64,000 nucleotides of DNA from Beijerinckiaceae bacterium (lineage in GTDB: Bacteria; Pseudomonadota; Alphaproteobacteria; Rhizobiales; Beijerinckiaceae), in contig CANBNG010000008.1 in assembly GCA_947370975.1 (NCBI GenBank), positions 94,286-158,285 of the forward strand, written 5' to 3'. Made by a program: the position numbers and the translations under genes. Numbering within the stretch: the stretch's first letter is position 1; each line of letters begins with the position of its first letter. Under the pieces are notes generated by a model. The model saw only the letters and a program-made list of their open reading frames with translations. It had not been told where the DNA came from and ran no database searches. Below, piece by piece: positions 44,925-53,816 of the stretch.

Positions 44925-45311
44925 TCAGGCTGCTGGCCAATTGTCCCGCAGCCAGCGCGCAAGGCCCTCTTCGCTGACATTGCCGGCTGCGACTTCGATG
45001 ATCATCGCGGTCGCGTGCGCGGGGTGGGGTGCGAAAGGCACGCCGTTGCGGCGCAGAAAAAGCATGATCGCCATGAAGGCAATGCGCTTGTTCACGAAAG
45101 CATGATTGCGCGCCAGCCCGTAGCAATAGGCGGCTGCAAGCGCCGCCAGATCTGTTTCACCATAGGCGAACTTGTTCTGGGGGCGCGCCAGCGCCGATTC
45201 CAGCATGCCGAGATCGCGCAGCCCCGGAGGCCCGCCAAAGCGCTTCAATTGCTTTTCGTGCGCTGCGCGAATGATGTCCTGTGTCAGCCAGACCGGCTCG
45301 TTCGTAGGCAT
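44925..45311 (-). CDS. Doc-like (death-on-curing) toxin with shortened Fic motif
   Basis: A 128-residue Fic/Doc-fold protein: PVWLTQDIIRAAHEKQL and FGGPPGLRDLGMLESALARPQ are typical Doc blocks, and LAALAAAYCYGLARNHAF leads into the active site. The catalytic loop reads HAFVNKR, where Doc and its relatives have H-x-F-x-D/N-A/G-N-K-R; the two residues between the x and N (Asp-Gly type) are absent, although the His, Asn, Lys and Arg remain and the frame stays open to LFLRRNG. Classical Doc phosphorylates EF-Tu. The shortened anion-binding loop may reduce activity. It lies 15 bases downstream of an AbrB-type antitoxin gene in the same direction. Confidence 0.83.
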   Translation of the reverse strand: MPTNEPVWLTQDIIRAAHEKQLKRFGGPPGLRDLGMLESALARPQNKFAYGETDLAALAAAYCYGLARNHAFVNKRIAFMAIMLFLRRNGVPFAPHPAHATAMIIEVAAGNVSEEGLARWLRDNWPAA

Positions 45312-45326
45312 TGGGGCTCACGTCCC

Positions 45327-45551
45327 TTACTTGGCGAGCGCCGCGAACGTGTCGCGGTACTCGTCCATGATGTCATCGGTGAGCTTTATCGCCTCGTCGA
45401 AGTCTGGATCGTAGGGCGAGATCTGCAGGCTCCCGTCGAGCTTTTCCGTCAGGTAAAAGACCTTGCCAGCCTCGATCCCAAGCCGGTTCGCCACCGAACT
45501 CGGGACAATGAACCCGGTCGAATTTCCAATCTTCTTGGCTTCGAGTTTCAT
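45327..45551 (-). CDS. AbrB/MazE-type antitoxin
   Basis: A 74-residue protein with an N-terminal SpoVT/AbrB swapped-hairpin DNA-binding domain (LEAKKIGNSTGFIVPSSV, NRLGIEAGKVFYLTEK) and a C-terminal acidic tail (DDIMDEYRDTFAAL) that would cover the toxin. The ATG at 45551 begins the domain; an ORF start at 45584 lies inside the palindromic operator and is unlikely. Pairing AbrB-type antitoxins with Doc toxins is known in alphaproteobacteria. It likely represses its own promoter. Confidence 0.87.
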   Translation of the reverse strand: MKLEAKKIGNSTGFIVPSSVANRLGIEAGKVFYLTEKLDGSLQISPYDPDFDEAIKLTDDIMDEYRDTFAALAK

Positions 45552-45560
45552 GACAGCCTC

Positions 45561-45585
45561 CGTGTTATACAAAATGTATAACACG
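45561..45585. promoter_or_regulatory. Perfect palindromic operator of the toxin-antitoxin operon
   Basis: CGTGTTATACA, AAA, TGTATAACACG: 11-bp arms pair without a mismatch around three bases. It is AT-rich in a GC-rich region and ends 10 bases before the antitoxin ATG, so it probably overlaps the promoter. Binding by the AbrB-type protein is inferred. Confidence 0.78.
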
Positions 45586-45612
45586 GCCTACGCGTGCCTG
45601 CCAGCCCGGTAA

Positions 45613-47469
45613 CTAGCTCTCCATAGCCTCCAGCTCCGCGATCATGCCCTCGATCATGGTCAGGCCGATCTGCCAGAAGCCCGGGTCGCGGGCGTCCAGG
45701 CCGAAGGGGGCGAGGAGTTCAGAGTGATGTTTTGTGCCGCCGGCTGCCAGCATGGCGAAATATTTCTCGGCAAAGCCCTCGTTTGCATTCTGGTAGACGC
45801 CATAGAGCGAGTTCACCAGGCAATCGCCAAACGCATAGGCGTAGACGTAGAACGGCGAGTGGATGAAATGCGGGATATAGGCCCAGAAGGTCTCATAGCC
45901 TGCGCCGAGCCGGATCGCCGGTCCGAGGCTGTCGGCCTGCACGCTCATCCAGAGGTCGCAGATCTGGTCGGCGGTGAGTTCGCCATTGCGCCGTTCCGTG
46001 TGCAGCTTGCGCTCGAAGGCGTAGAAGGCGATCTGGCGCACGACCGTGTTGAGCATGTCCTCGACTTTCGAGGCCAGCATGGCGCGGCGGTCGGCCTTGT
46101 CGGTGGTGCGCGCCAGCAGCGCGCGGAAGGTCAGCATTTCCCCAAAGACCGAGGCGGTTTCGGCCAGTGTCAGCGGCGTCGGGGCCATCAGCGCGCCATT
46201 GGGGGCTGCCAGCACCTGATGCACGCCATGGCCAAGCTCATGGGCGAGCGTCATCACATCGCGCGGCTTGCCCTGATAATTCACCAGCACATAAGGATGC
46301 GCGGAAGGGACTGTCGGATGGGCGAAAGCGCCCGGCGCCTTGCCCGGGCGCACCGGCGCATCGATCCAGCGCTCGTCGAAGAAGCGGCGCGCAATCTGGG
46401 CCATCTGCGGCGAGAAGGCGCCATAGGCCTCAAGCACCGTGTCGCGCGCCTCGTCCCAGCCATAGGTCTTGGCCGGGACATTGGGCAGCGGCGCGTTCCG
46501 GTCCCAATGGTTGAGCTGCTCCACGCCAAACCACTTGGCTTTCAGCCTGTAATAGCGATGTGACAGGCGCGGATGGGCGGCCTCGACTGCTGCGACCAGC
46601 GCATCGACCACCTCGCGTTCGACGCGGTTTGAAAGATGGCGCGAATCGGCAATGTCATGGAAGCCGCGCCAGCGGTCTGAGATTTCCTTGTCCTTGCCCA
46701 GCGTGTTGGTGATCAGGGCGAAGGTGCGCAGATTGTCCTTCAACGTGGTGGCGAGGGCGTCGGCAGCGGCTTTGCGCGTCTCCGATTTCTTGTCCTGCAT
46801 CATGTTGAGGGTGGGTTCGAGCGTCAGCTCCTGGCCCTCGACCTCAAACCGCAGGCTGGCGATGGTCTCGTCAAAAAGCCGGTTCCATGCGCCGCGTCCC
46901 GTGACGCTCTTTTCATGGAAGAGCTGCTCGATCTTGTCATCGAGCTGGTAGGGCTTCTCGCGGCGGATGTCCTCGATCCATGGGCGGTAATGGGCGAGCG
47001 GTCCCTCGTTCATCGCCTTTTCGAGCAGGCTATCCTCGATCCGGTTCAGTTCCAGCGTGAAAAACAGCAGGTCCGAGGAGGCGTTGGTGATTTTTTCCTG
47101 CGCGTCGCCATAAAATTTCGCCCGCGCGGGATCCGTCGTGTCGCCGGAATAGAGCAGGCCTGCATAGGAAATGATCCGGCCCAGAAGATCTTCGATCTCC
47201 TCGTAATGTTTCACCGCCTCGAACAGCTGCGCGCTGGCGTTGGCGCTGGCGGCGATTTCACCGAGCTTGCCACGCCAGTTTTGCGCAAATTGCGCGCAGG
47301 CCAAACTTGCTTTCGCCATGTCGCTTGCATAGGCGGGCGCGTCCATGCCGGCATAGAGATCGCCGAGGTTCCATTCGGGCAGCGCGCCATAGTCGCCATC
47401 GGCGGTCGAGTGCGCACTGGCGGATGCGGCAAGGCGGGCAAGAGAACGGGCAAGAGGAAATGTCATCAT
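45613..47469 (-). CDS. pepF: Oligoendopeptidase F (M3 family)
   Basis: A zinc metallopeptidase of about 618 residues that cleaves short peptides in the cytoplasm. The active site HELGHGVH carries HExxH (DVMTLAHELGHGVHQV), with the third ligand Glu in LAETASVFGEML. Other blocks are SDRWRGFHDIADSRHLSNRV and DAPVRPGKAPGAFAH as in PepF/oligoendopeptidase F proteins, and YAYAFGDCLVNSLY near the end. The longer frame upstream (to 47583) has no family resemblance and includes a proline-rich stretch, so a start at the paired ATGs near 47469 is preferred. No secretion signal. Confidence 0.92.
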   Translation of the reverse strand: MMTFPLARSLARLAASASAHSTADGDYGALPEWNLGDLYAGMDAPAYASDMAKASLACAQFAQNWRGKLGEIAASANASAQLFEAVKHYEEIEDLLGRIISYAGLLYSGDTTDPARAKFYGDAQEKITNASSDLLFFTLELNRIEDSLLEKAMNEGPLAHYRPWIEDIRREKPYQLDDKIEQLFHEKSVTGRGAWNRLFDETIASLRFEVEGQELTLEPTLNMMQDKKSETRKAAADALATTLKDNLRTFALITNTLGKDKEISDRWRGFHDIADSRHLSNRVEREVVDALVAAVEAAHPRLSHRYYRLKAKWFGVEQLNHWDRNAPLPNVPAKTYGWDEARDTVLEAYGAFSPQMAQIARRFFDERWIDAPVRPGKAPGAFAHPTVPSAHPYVLVNYQGKPRDVMTLAHELGHGVHQVLAAPNGALMAPTPLTLAETASVFGEMLTFRALLARTTDKADRRAMLASKVEDMLNTVVRQIAFYAFERKLHTERRNGELTADQICDLWMSVQADSLGPAIRLGAGYETFWAYIPHFIHSPFYVYAYAFGDCLVNSLYGVYQNANEGFAEKYFAMLAAGGTKHHSELLAPFGLDARDPGFWQIGLTMIEGMIAELEAMES

Positions 47470-47687
47470 CTGGAAAAGCCAATCTTGCGGGGCAAAGGGG
47501 GTGTCAAAGGTCCATATTGGCCATGGCGGGGCCGTGATCAACCGGCCAGATGTCGATTGGGTCCACTTCAGGGGCGCTTTCAAGGCTTTAACGTGCCGTT
47601 CCGCTACAGCCGTTAAGCGTGCGTTTACCCTGTTGTTTCACCATGTGCGCTTGCGGGCGTCCTGACGCCTCGCCGCAGAGGGGCCCA

Positions 47688-49172
47688 ATGCCGTCCATAA
47701 TCCTGATTGCCGACCATGATCCGGTGCAGCGTCGCCTGCTCGAAGCCATGGCCCGGCGCTTTGGCTACCAGAGCGAGACGGTGGAAACCGGGCGCGCAGC
47801 CCTCGCGCGTCTGGCCAGCGCCGACGAGCCGGCCATCAGCCTTTTGATTCTCGATCTGTTTCTGGCTGACCTGGATGGTCTCTCTGTGCTGGGCCACATG
47901 CGGGAAAACCGAATCACCGTGCCCGTGATTGTCGAGACGCACAGTCAGGCGATCGACCTCGTCATTTCGGCCATGCGCGCGGGGGCGGGCGATTTTGTCG
48001 TCAAGCCGGTGGGAGCCGAGCGTCTTCAGGTCTCGATCAAGAATGTGCTGCGCTTCGAGGCCCTGCAGGATGAGGTGCGCCGCGCGACACGGCGGATCGC
48101 AGGTGGCGTCGGCTTCAGCCATATTTTCACCCGCAGCGCCGATATGGAACGCGCGATCCGGCTGGGCGAGCGCGCCGCGCGCTCCCATCTGCCCGTGCTG
48201 CTCGAAGGCGAAACGGGCGTCGGCAAGCAACTTTTCGCCCGCGCCATCCAGGGCGCATCGGACCGGCGCGGCAAACCCTTTGTCGCAGTCAATTGCGCCG
48301 TGCTGCCGGCCGATCAGGCCGAGATGCTGCTGTTTGGCCATGAGGCAGGGGCTGGCGAAAAGCGCGCCGGCAAGATCGCCGAGGCGCATGGGGGCACGCT
48401 TTTTCTCGATGAAGTGGGCCTGCTGCCGCTCGACCTTCAGGCGCGCCTGCTGCGCGCGGTGCAGGAGGGCGAAATCGATCCTGTGGGGTCCAAGCGCCCG
48501 GTCAAAATCGACATCCGGCTGATTTCGGCCACGAGCCAGAACCTGCTGGAGCGGGTCAAGGGCGGCTATTTCCGTGAAGATCTCTATTACCGGCTCAATG
48601 TCTTCCCGGTGACCATTCCAGCCCTGCGCCTGCGGCCCGACGATATTGGCGATCTGGCGCGGCGCTTTGCGGCGCGCTTTGCCGCCGAAGAGGGCAAGGC
48701 CGTGCGCGGCATTTCGGCTGAGGCGCTCCATCTGCTTGCCCGCTACGATTGGCCGGGCAATGTGCGCCAGCTGGAGAATGCGGTGTTCCGCGCTGTGGCG
48801 CTGAGCGAGGCCGATGAGCTTGGCATCGCCGAATTCCCGCAGATTGCGGCGCGCGTCTCGGGATATGATGTGCGCATTCCCCCCGTGCCCGCGATGGCGC
48901 CGCCGTTGCGCCTGACCCATGCCGAGCCCGCGCGCCTCGACCTGCGCGATCCCCATGTCGTGCGTCTGCTCGATGAAAACGGCCATGCGCGCCGCCTCGA
49001 GGACATGGAGGCGGAGATGATCCGCTTCGCGCTCGCCCATTATCGCGGGCAGATGTCGGAAATGGCGCGCCGCCTTGGAATTGGCCGATCCACCCTTTAC
49101 CGCAAGCTCAAGGATTTGGGCCTGCATGAGGGCGAAGACGCACCCGAGACCAGCGCGGTCGTTGCCGCCTGA
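47688..49172 (+). CDS. NtrC-family response regulator lacking the GAFTGA loop
   Basis: A 494-residue regulator: receiver (1-120, phosphoacceptor Asp56 in LILDLFLADLDG, Lys in FVVKPVGAERL), AAA+ domain (about 140-375: Walker A GETGVGK at 174-180, Walker B TLFLDEVGLL at 237-246, R-finger region YYRLNVFPV) and a Fis-type helix-turn-helix at the C-terminus (MARRLGIGRSTLYRKL). The loop that normally reads GAFTGA is replaced by GHEAGAGEKRAGK at about 218-229. Regulators without GAFTGA (as in Rhodobacter NtrC) work with the housekeeping sigma factor or repress. A TTAA-N7-TTTA near-match to CtrA sites precedes the gene. GAGGGG precedes the ATG. Confidence 0.92.
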   Translation: MPSIILIADHDPVQRRLLEAMARRFGYQSETVETGRAALARLASADEPAISLLILDLFLADLDGLSVLGHMRENRITVPVIVETHSQAIDLVISAMRAGAGDFVVKPVGAERLQVSIKNVLRFEALQDEVRRATRRIAGGVGFSHIFTRSADMERAIRLGERAARSHLPVLLEGETGVGKQLFARAIQGASDRRGKPFVAVNCAVLPADQAEMLLFGHEAGAGEKRAGKIAEAHGGTLFLDEVGLLPLDLQARLLRAVQEGEIDPVGSKRPVKIDIRLISATSQNLLERVKGGYFREDLYYRLNVFPVTIPALRLRPDDIGDLARRFAARFAAEEGKAVRGISAEALHLLARYDWPGNVRQLENAVFRAVALSEADELGIAEFPQIAARVSGYDVRIPPVPAMAPPLRLTHAEPARLDLRDPHVVRLLDENGHARRLEDMEAEMIRFALAHYRGQMSEMARRLGIGRSTLYRKLKDLGLHEGEDAPETSAVVAA

Positions 49173-49287
49173 CCGATAAGAATGAACCGGCCTTGGCGTT
49201 TCACCCGCGCCGGAGCCTGGCAATGGAACCAAACGCTGCTTTCGCGCCTGTCGTGAAGATGCGCCAGAAAAGATGTTCGAGGAAAAG

Positions 49288-51033
49288 ATGAACGTGCGCG
49301 CGCCGATCAGGACAGCAATAGCGATCAGCCTGGCTCTGGCTCTGATCGGGCCCGCTTTCGGACAAGCGATAGCGCCTGAGACGCCGCGCGAAAGCGGGCC
49401 CGCGTTCAGCATTGTTGTTCCCAAAGAGGAAGCCGCGCCCAGAGAAGCCGCCAGTGTCGCGATCGAGGACGCGGCATCCGCGCCGGTGGTTGTTCCCATG
49501 CCGCCCGAGGTTGTTGTCGATCTCTCGACGAGCCCGCCCGTGGTCGTGATCCCCGTGCCTGTTCTGACGCCGCAGCAGGCGGCGCTCAAGATGGCGCTGG
49601 ACCTTCATCTTGCCGCCGATCTGCCGCGCGGCGCACAGCAACAACGCCGGTTGCGCGAGGCGATTTCGGCTTTCTATGAGGCGCGCTCGTGGACGCCGGT
49701 CTGGATCGCCGATGCTGGCTGGAGCGCGCAGGCCAAATCCGCCATCGCGCGGCTGGAGCGGGCGGGCGATGATGCGCTTGATCTGCGTGGTGCGCCATTG
49801 CCGGGCCTTAGGGGGGCGGATGTCGAGGCGCTGGCCCTGGCCGATCTGGCCTTGTCCGAAGCCATCGCGACTTATGCGCGTCAGGCGAGCGGCGGGCGGA
49901 TCGATCCGCGCGCCATTGCCAAGGATATTACTGCGCGGCCCGAGACGATCGAGCCCGGCCAGGCGCTGGCCGATGTCGCCGCCGCGCAGGATGCCGGCGC
50001 GGTGCTGGCCGGTTTCAATCCCCAACATCGCGGCTATATCGCGCTGCGCGAGAAACTCGCTGAACTCCGTCACGCCGCACCCGCCATGGCCAAGCGCGAC
50101 ATTCCGCTTGGCCCCGTACTCAAGCCCGGCATGAAGGATGACCGCGTGCCGCTGATCCGCGCGCGTTTCGGCCTCGATCGGGCGGCGGTGCTGGGTTCCT
50201 CGGACGAGCTTCTCTACGACACGCATGTGGCCGAGGCGGTGGCCGGCTTTCAGAAAGCCAATGGCATACCGGCGTCTGGCACTTTGACGGCGCGCACGGT
50301 GTCGGCCTTGTCGGGGGGCGAGCCTTCGCGTCTGGAAAACGAGATCATCTCCAACATGGAGCGCTGGCGCTGGATGCCGCGCAACATGGGCGAGGACCGC
50401 ATCGAGGTGAATATTCCCGATTTTACCGTGCGCGTCTTTCAAGGCGACACGATCATCCACCAGGCGCGCGTGGTCGTGGGCAAGCCGCAGACGCCCACGC
50501 CCCTGTTTTCAAACGTGATGCAGTTCCTGATCGTCAACCCTTACTGGAATGTGCCGCCCTCCATCATCAAGAAGGAGATGCTGCCCAAATTGAAGGATGA
50601 TCCGACCTATCTCCAACGGCTCGGCTATGAAGTGTTCCAGAGCCGGGGACAGACGGTGGTGCGCCAGCCGCCGGGCGAGCGCAATGCGCTGGGCTGGATC
50701 AAGTTCATGTTCCCCAATGAGCACTCCGTTTATTTGCACGATACGCCTTCGCGCCACCTTTTCGGCAATGCCCGCCGCGCGTTCAGTCATGGCTGCATCC
50801 GCGTCGATCAGCCTTTCGCGCTTGCGGAAATCGTGCTCGGCCAAGGCTGGACGGAGGAGCGCGTGAAGAAGCTGAAAGGCGGGGGCGAGCGCATGGTGAA
50901 AATGCCCAAGCCCTTGCCCATTCACATCGGCTATTTCTCGGCCTTTGTGGACGAGCACGGCAAGTTGCAACTGCGCGAGGACATTTACGGCTATTCGCAG
51001 AAGGTGAAAACCGCGCTCGGCCTGTCCGCCTGA
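49288..51033 (+). CDS. Periplasmic L,D-transpeptidase (YcbB/LdtD-like)
   Basis: A 581-residue protein with an N-terminal membrane anchor or signal (PIRTAIAISLALALIGPAFG), a Pro/Ala/Val-rich segment, a scaffold region, a peptidoglycan-binding helix bundle (VAEAVAGFQKANGIPASGTLTART) and the YkuD catalytic domain (about 370-560). The catalytic Cys is in SHGCIRVDQ, with His in the same block; VNIPDFTVRVFQGD starts the domain. It forms 3-3 (mDap-mDap) peptidoglycan links. Length and domain order fit E. coli YcbB. The next gene encodes a DUF882 peptidase, as in E. coli ycbB-ycbK. ATG 49288 has GAGG 5 bases before it. Confidence 0.9.
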   Translation: MNVRAPIRTAIAISLALALIGPAFGQAIAPETPRESGPAFSIVVPKEEAAPREAASVAIEDAASAPVVVPMPPEVVVDLSTSPPVVVIPVPVLTPQQAALKMALDLHLAADLPRGAQQQRRLREAISAFYEARSWTPVWIADAGWSAQAKSAIARLERAGDDALDLRGAPLPGLRGADVEALALADLALSEAIATYARQASGGRIDPRAIAKDITARPETIEPGQALADVAAAQDAGAVLAGFNPQHRGYIALREKLAELRHAAPAMAKRDIPLGPVLKPGMKDDRVPLIRARFGLDRAAVLGSSDELLYDTHVAEAVAGFQKANGIPASGTLTARTVSALSGGEPSRLENEIISNMERWRWMPRNMGEDRIEVNIPDFTVRVFQGDTIIHQARVVVGKPQTPTPLFSNVMQFLIVNPYWNVPPSIIKKEMLPKLKDDPTYLQRLGYEVFQSRGQTVVRQPPGERNALGWIKFMFPNEHSVYLHDTPSRHLFGNARRAFSHGCIRVDQPFALAEIVLGQGWTEERVKKLKGGGERMVKMPKPLPIHIGYFSAFVDEHGKLQLREDIYGYSQKVKTALGLSA

Positions 51034-51239
51034 GCTTCAGCTCTCGGGCGCAAACCTTCCGCTCGATCCGGTCCCGGGCCGAGCTGACACAATCGCGCCA
51101 CGATTGGCTGTCTTTTAAAAGCGCCGGGGTTTTGTATTTTTCTGGCGCGCTGTTACGGGTGGTTAACCCTTTTCGGCAACAGTCTGCTCACCATGTTGGT
51201 TGCGCCCGGTGCGGTGCTGCGTTCGAAAGATGTTTCCTG

Positions 51240-52880
51240 GTGAAGTTTCAGCGCCTCCGCTCCTGCCTCGGCCTTTTCCGGCGTCCCGCCTCTCTGTGCG
51301 GCGCGCTCGGCCTCGTTTTTGCCGCGGCCTTGCCTGCGCCCACGCAGAACGCCATTGCCAATGGCGACACGCGCACCATCCATCTTCATCATGCGCATAC
51401 AGGCGAGAGCATTGCAGCGACCTTCCGGGTTGATGGCCAATACGATCGCGCTACGCTCGACAAGCTGAACTGGTTCCTGCGCGACTGGCGCACCGACGAG
51501 CCGACCAAAATGAATCCGCGCCTGTTCGATGTGATCTGGGAAACCTATCGCGAGAGCGGCTCGCGCCAGCCTGTGCAGATTGTTTCCGCCTATCGGTCGC
51601 CCGCCACCAACGCCATGCTGCGCCGTCGTTCGCGCGCGGTTGCCGAGCATTCCCAGCACATGCTGGGCAAGGCCATGGACATGCATTATCTCGATGTGCC
51701 GATGAGCAAGGTGCGCGAAATCGCGATGCGTCTGCAACGCGGCGGCGTTGGTTATTATCCCACTGCCGGAACGCCTTTCGTGCATCTGGATGTCGGCAGC
51801 GTGCGCGCCTGGCCGCGCATGAATTACGATCAGCTCGCGCGTCTCTTCCCCGATGGCAAGACGGTGCATCTGCCCACCAACGGCCAGCCGCTGGCGCGCT
51901 ATGATGAAGCGCGCGCCGAAATCGAGGCGCGAGGCGATGCTCCCGTCATGCTGGCGAGCGCGGCTGCTGCCGGCTCCTCGCGCGGCTTCTTCTCGCGCCT
52001 GTTTGGCATTGGCGAGGATGATGAGGATACCGGCGCCATCCAGCCGGTTCGCAGTGGCCGCACCCGCCTGGCGCGCGCCACCACTGTCGACAAGGATGAT
52101 GCGGGTTCGATCGACACCCCGTCCCAGCGTCGCGGTGCGGAAACGCTGGCGCGTGCCGAGCGCAACCTGCCCAAGGGCGAGACGACGATGGGCGTGCCGA
52201 CGCCGCCGGTCATCCCGGTGCAGGTCGCGTCCATCGCCGTGACACCGCCGACGTTCGCGCCCACCAATTTCCCGCTGCCGCCGCGCCGCCCGGCTGAATT
52301 GGGCGCCGCGCCCGTCGTCGCGCCTGCCGCGGTCGTGGCTTATGCCGATGTGCCGCTGCCGCCCGTGCGCCCCGCCGCGCTGGTCACATTGGCGTCAGCC
52401 AATCTGCCTGATGTCATCCGTCAGGGCGCTGAGCCTGCTCTTGGCGTCATGGCCTATGCAGCGCCTGCTGTTGCCGCACTTGCCATCGAGGAGGCCAACA
52501 GGCCGGCCTTGCGCGGTGCGCTGCCTGTCCGCGCGGCTGCGCCGGCTCTCGCCCAGCCTGTGGGCCTGCGTGCCAATGCTGTCGTCCGCAAGCCCCAGCT
52601 CGTTGCAGCGCGCCTCGACCGGACCAATTTCGCGCTCATGACACAACCCACGGCTCTTGCCGCCACCATGTCGCAGAGCCAGCTTGGCGCGATGACGGGG
52701 CTACGCGCCGCCGCGCGCAACGACGCCCGCAGCTGGGCGATGTCGGGCCAGGTGCAGGGCGCGACCGAATTCGGCGCTGTGGTCTCGGAGCTGAGCAGCA
52801 AGGGCTTTTCGGGACCGGCCGTGCGCCCGGTGCAGGTCAGCAGCCTGACCGGAGGAATGGCGACGCTCGCGAGCCAGTGA
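51240..52880 (+). CDS. DUF882 (YcbK/MepK-like) peptidase with long disordered tail
   Basis: About 546 residues. The N-terminal ~200 residues hold an export signal (SLCGALGLVFAAALPAPTQ) and a DUF882/M15 peptidase: QIVSAYRSPATNAML, the zinc motif SQHMLGKAMDMHYLD (His and Asp ligands) and FVHLDVGSVRAWPRM (final His). MepK-type enzymes cleave 3-3 cross-links made by L,D-transpeptidases such as its neighbour. The C-terminal ~340 residues are Ala/Pro/Val-rich, low complexity and unlike E. coli MepK, with repeated PLPPRRP-type segments. The start is unclear: GTG at 51240 gives the signal peptide near the N-terminus; an upstream TTG at 51132 seems less likely. Confidence 0.82.
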   Translation: MKFQRLRSCLGLFRRPASLCGALGLVFAAALPAPTQNAIANGDTRTIHLHHAHTGESIAATFRVDGQYDRATLDKLNWFLRDWRTDEPTKMNPRLFDVIWETYRESGSRQPVQIVSAYRSPATNAMLRRRSRAVAEHSQHMLGKAMDMHYLDVPMSKVREIAMRLQRGGVGYYPTAGTPFVHLDVGSVRAWPRMNYDQLARLFPDGKTVHLPTNGQPLARYDEARAEIEARGDAPVMLASAAAAGSSRGFFSRLFGIGEDDEDTGAIQPVRSGRTRLARATTVDKDDAGSIDTPSQRRGAETLARAERNLPKGETTMGVPTPPVIPVQVASIAVTPPTFAPTNFPLPPRRPAELGAAPVVAPAAVVAYADVPLPPVRPAALVTLASANLPDVIRQGAEPALGVMAYAAPAVAALAIEEANRPALRGALPVRAAAPALAQPVGLRANAVVRKPQLVAARLDRTNFALMTQPTALAATMSQSQLGAMTGLRAAARNDARSWAMSGQVQGATEFGAVVSELSSKGFSGPAVRPVQVSSLTGGMATLASQ

Positions 52881-52967
52881 TCGGCTCTCGGTTGACGCGG
52901 CATGCGCCTTGCGGCTAGTTCGATGCAAGGGTTGCGCTGAGCCAACTCAAGGCGGGAAACGCGTTCC

Positions 52968-53816
52968 ATGACGTCAGATTCTACGATTGCCCGCCCGACG
53001 GCAGAACCGGCCATGGTTATCGATGATGTCGTGAAGCGCTTTGGCCGCGGCGCCGAGATCGTGACCGCTGTCGATCATGTCTCCTTCAATGTCGCTCAGG
53101 GCGAGTTCGTCTCCGTCATCGGGCCCTCTGGCTGTGGCAAGTCCACGCTCTTCAACATCATCGGCGGCCTGCTGGGCGACTACGAAGGCAGCGTGATGAT
53201 CGGTGACGAGCGCATTTCTGCGCCTCACCCCGAAGTCGGCATGGTGTTTCAGGAAGAATCGACCTTCCCCTGGCGTACCGTCATCGAGAATGTCGCTTTC
53301 CCGCTCGAATTGCAGGGTGTGGCGAAATCCGAGCGGATGGATCGCGCGCATCATTTCATCGACATGGTGGGGCTTGCCTCCTTCGAGAAGAATTATCCCT
53401 CGCAATTGTCGGGTGGCATGCGCCAGCGCGTGTCTATTGCTCGCACGCTCGTCTCGCAGCCCAAGATCCTGCTGATGGACGAGCCTTTCGCTGCGCTCGA
53501 CGAGCAGACGCGCCTGCTGCTTGGCGACAAGATCACGCAGATTCAGCAGCAGTTGAACCAGACGACGCTGCTCATCACGCATAATCTCACCGAGGCCGTG
53601 CAGCTCTCCGACCGCATCGTCGTGATGACCTATCGGCCGGGCAAGGTGAAACGCATCGTCAATATCGATCTGCCGCGCCCGCGCACCTCCGATGTGGTTG
53701 GCAGCGATGCCTTCGGGCATTATGTGGCCGAGATCTGGAATGATCTGCGCGAGGAAGCTTCGCGCGGCATGGCCGATTCCGAGGCCGCAGCGTCCCGGCG
53801 CTCCGCGCATGGCTGA
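52968..53816 (+). CDS. ABC importer ATP-binding protein (NitT/TauT type)
   Basis: A 282-residue ATPase: Walker A GPSGCGKST, Q-loop FQEES, signature LSGGMRQR, Walker B ILLMDEPFAALDEQTR and switch LLITHNLTEA. Closest to the SsuB/TauB subset by the HPEVGMVFQEESTFPWRTV block. It energises import with the two permeases that follow. Its gene overlaps the next start by 8 bases. No substrate-binding gene lies next to it. Confidence 0.95.
   Translation: MTSDSTIARPTAEPAMVIDDVVKRFGRGAEIVTAVDHVSFNVAQGEFVSVIGPSGCGKSTLFNIIGGLLGDYEGSVMIGDERISAPHPEVGMVFQEESTFPWRTVIENVAFPLELQGVAKSERMDRAHHFIDMVGLASFEKNYPSQLSGGMRQRVSIARTLVSQPKILLMDEPFAALDEQTRLLLGDKITQIQQQLNQTTLLITHNLTEAVQLSDRIVVMTYRPGKVKRIVNIDLPRPRTSDVVGSDAFGHYVAEIWNDLREEASRGMADSEAAASRRSAHG

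Noticed and set aside
47625..49589. A 654-codon minus-strand reading frame opposite the NtrC-like and transpeptidase genes
   Set aside because: Both real genes on the plus strand have recognisable domains throughout; the antisense product has none.
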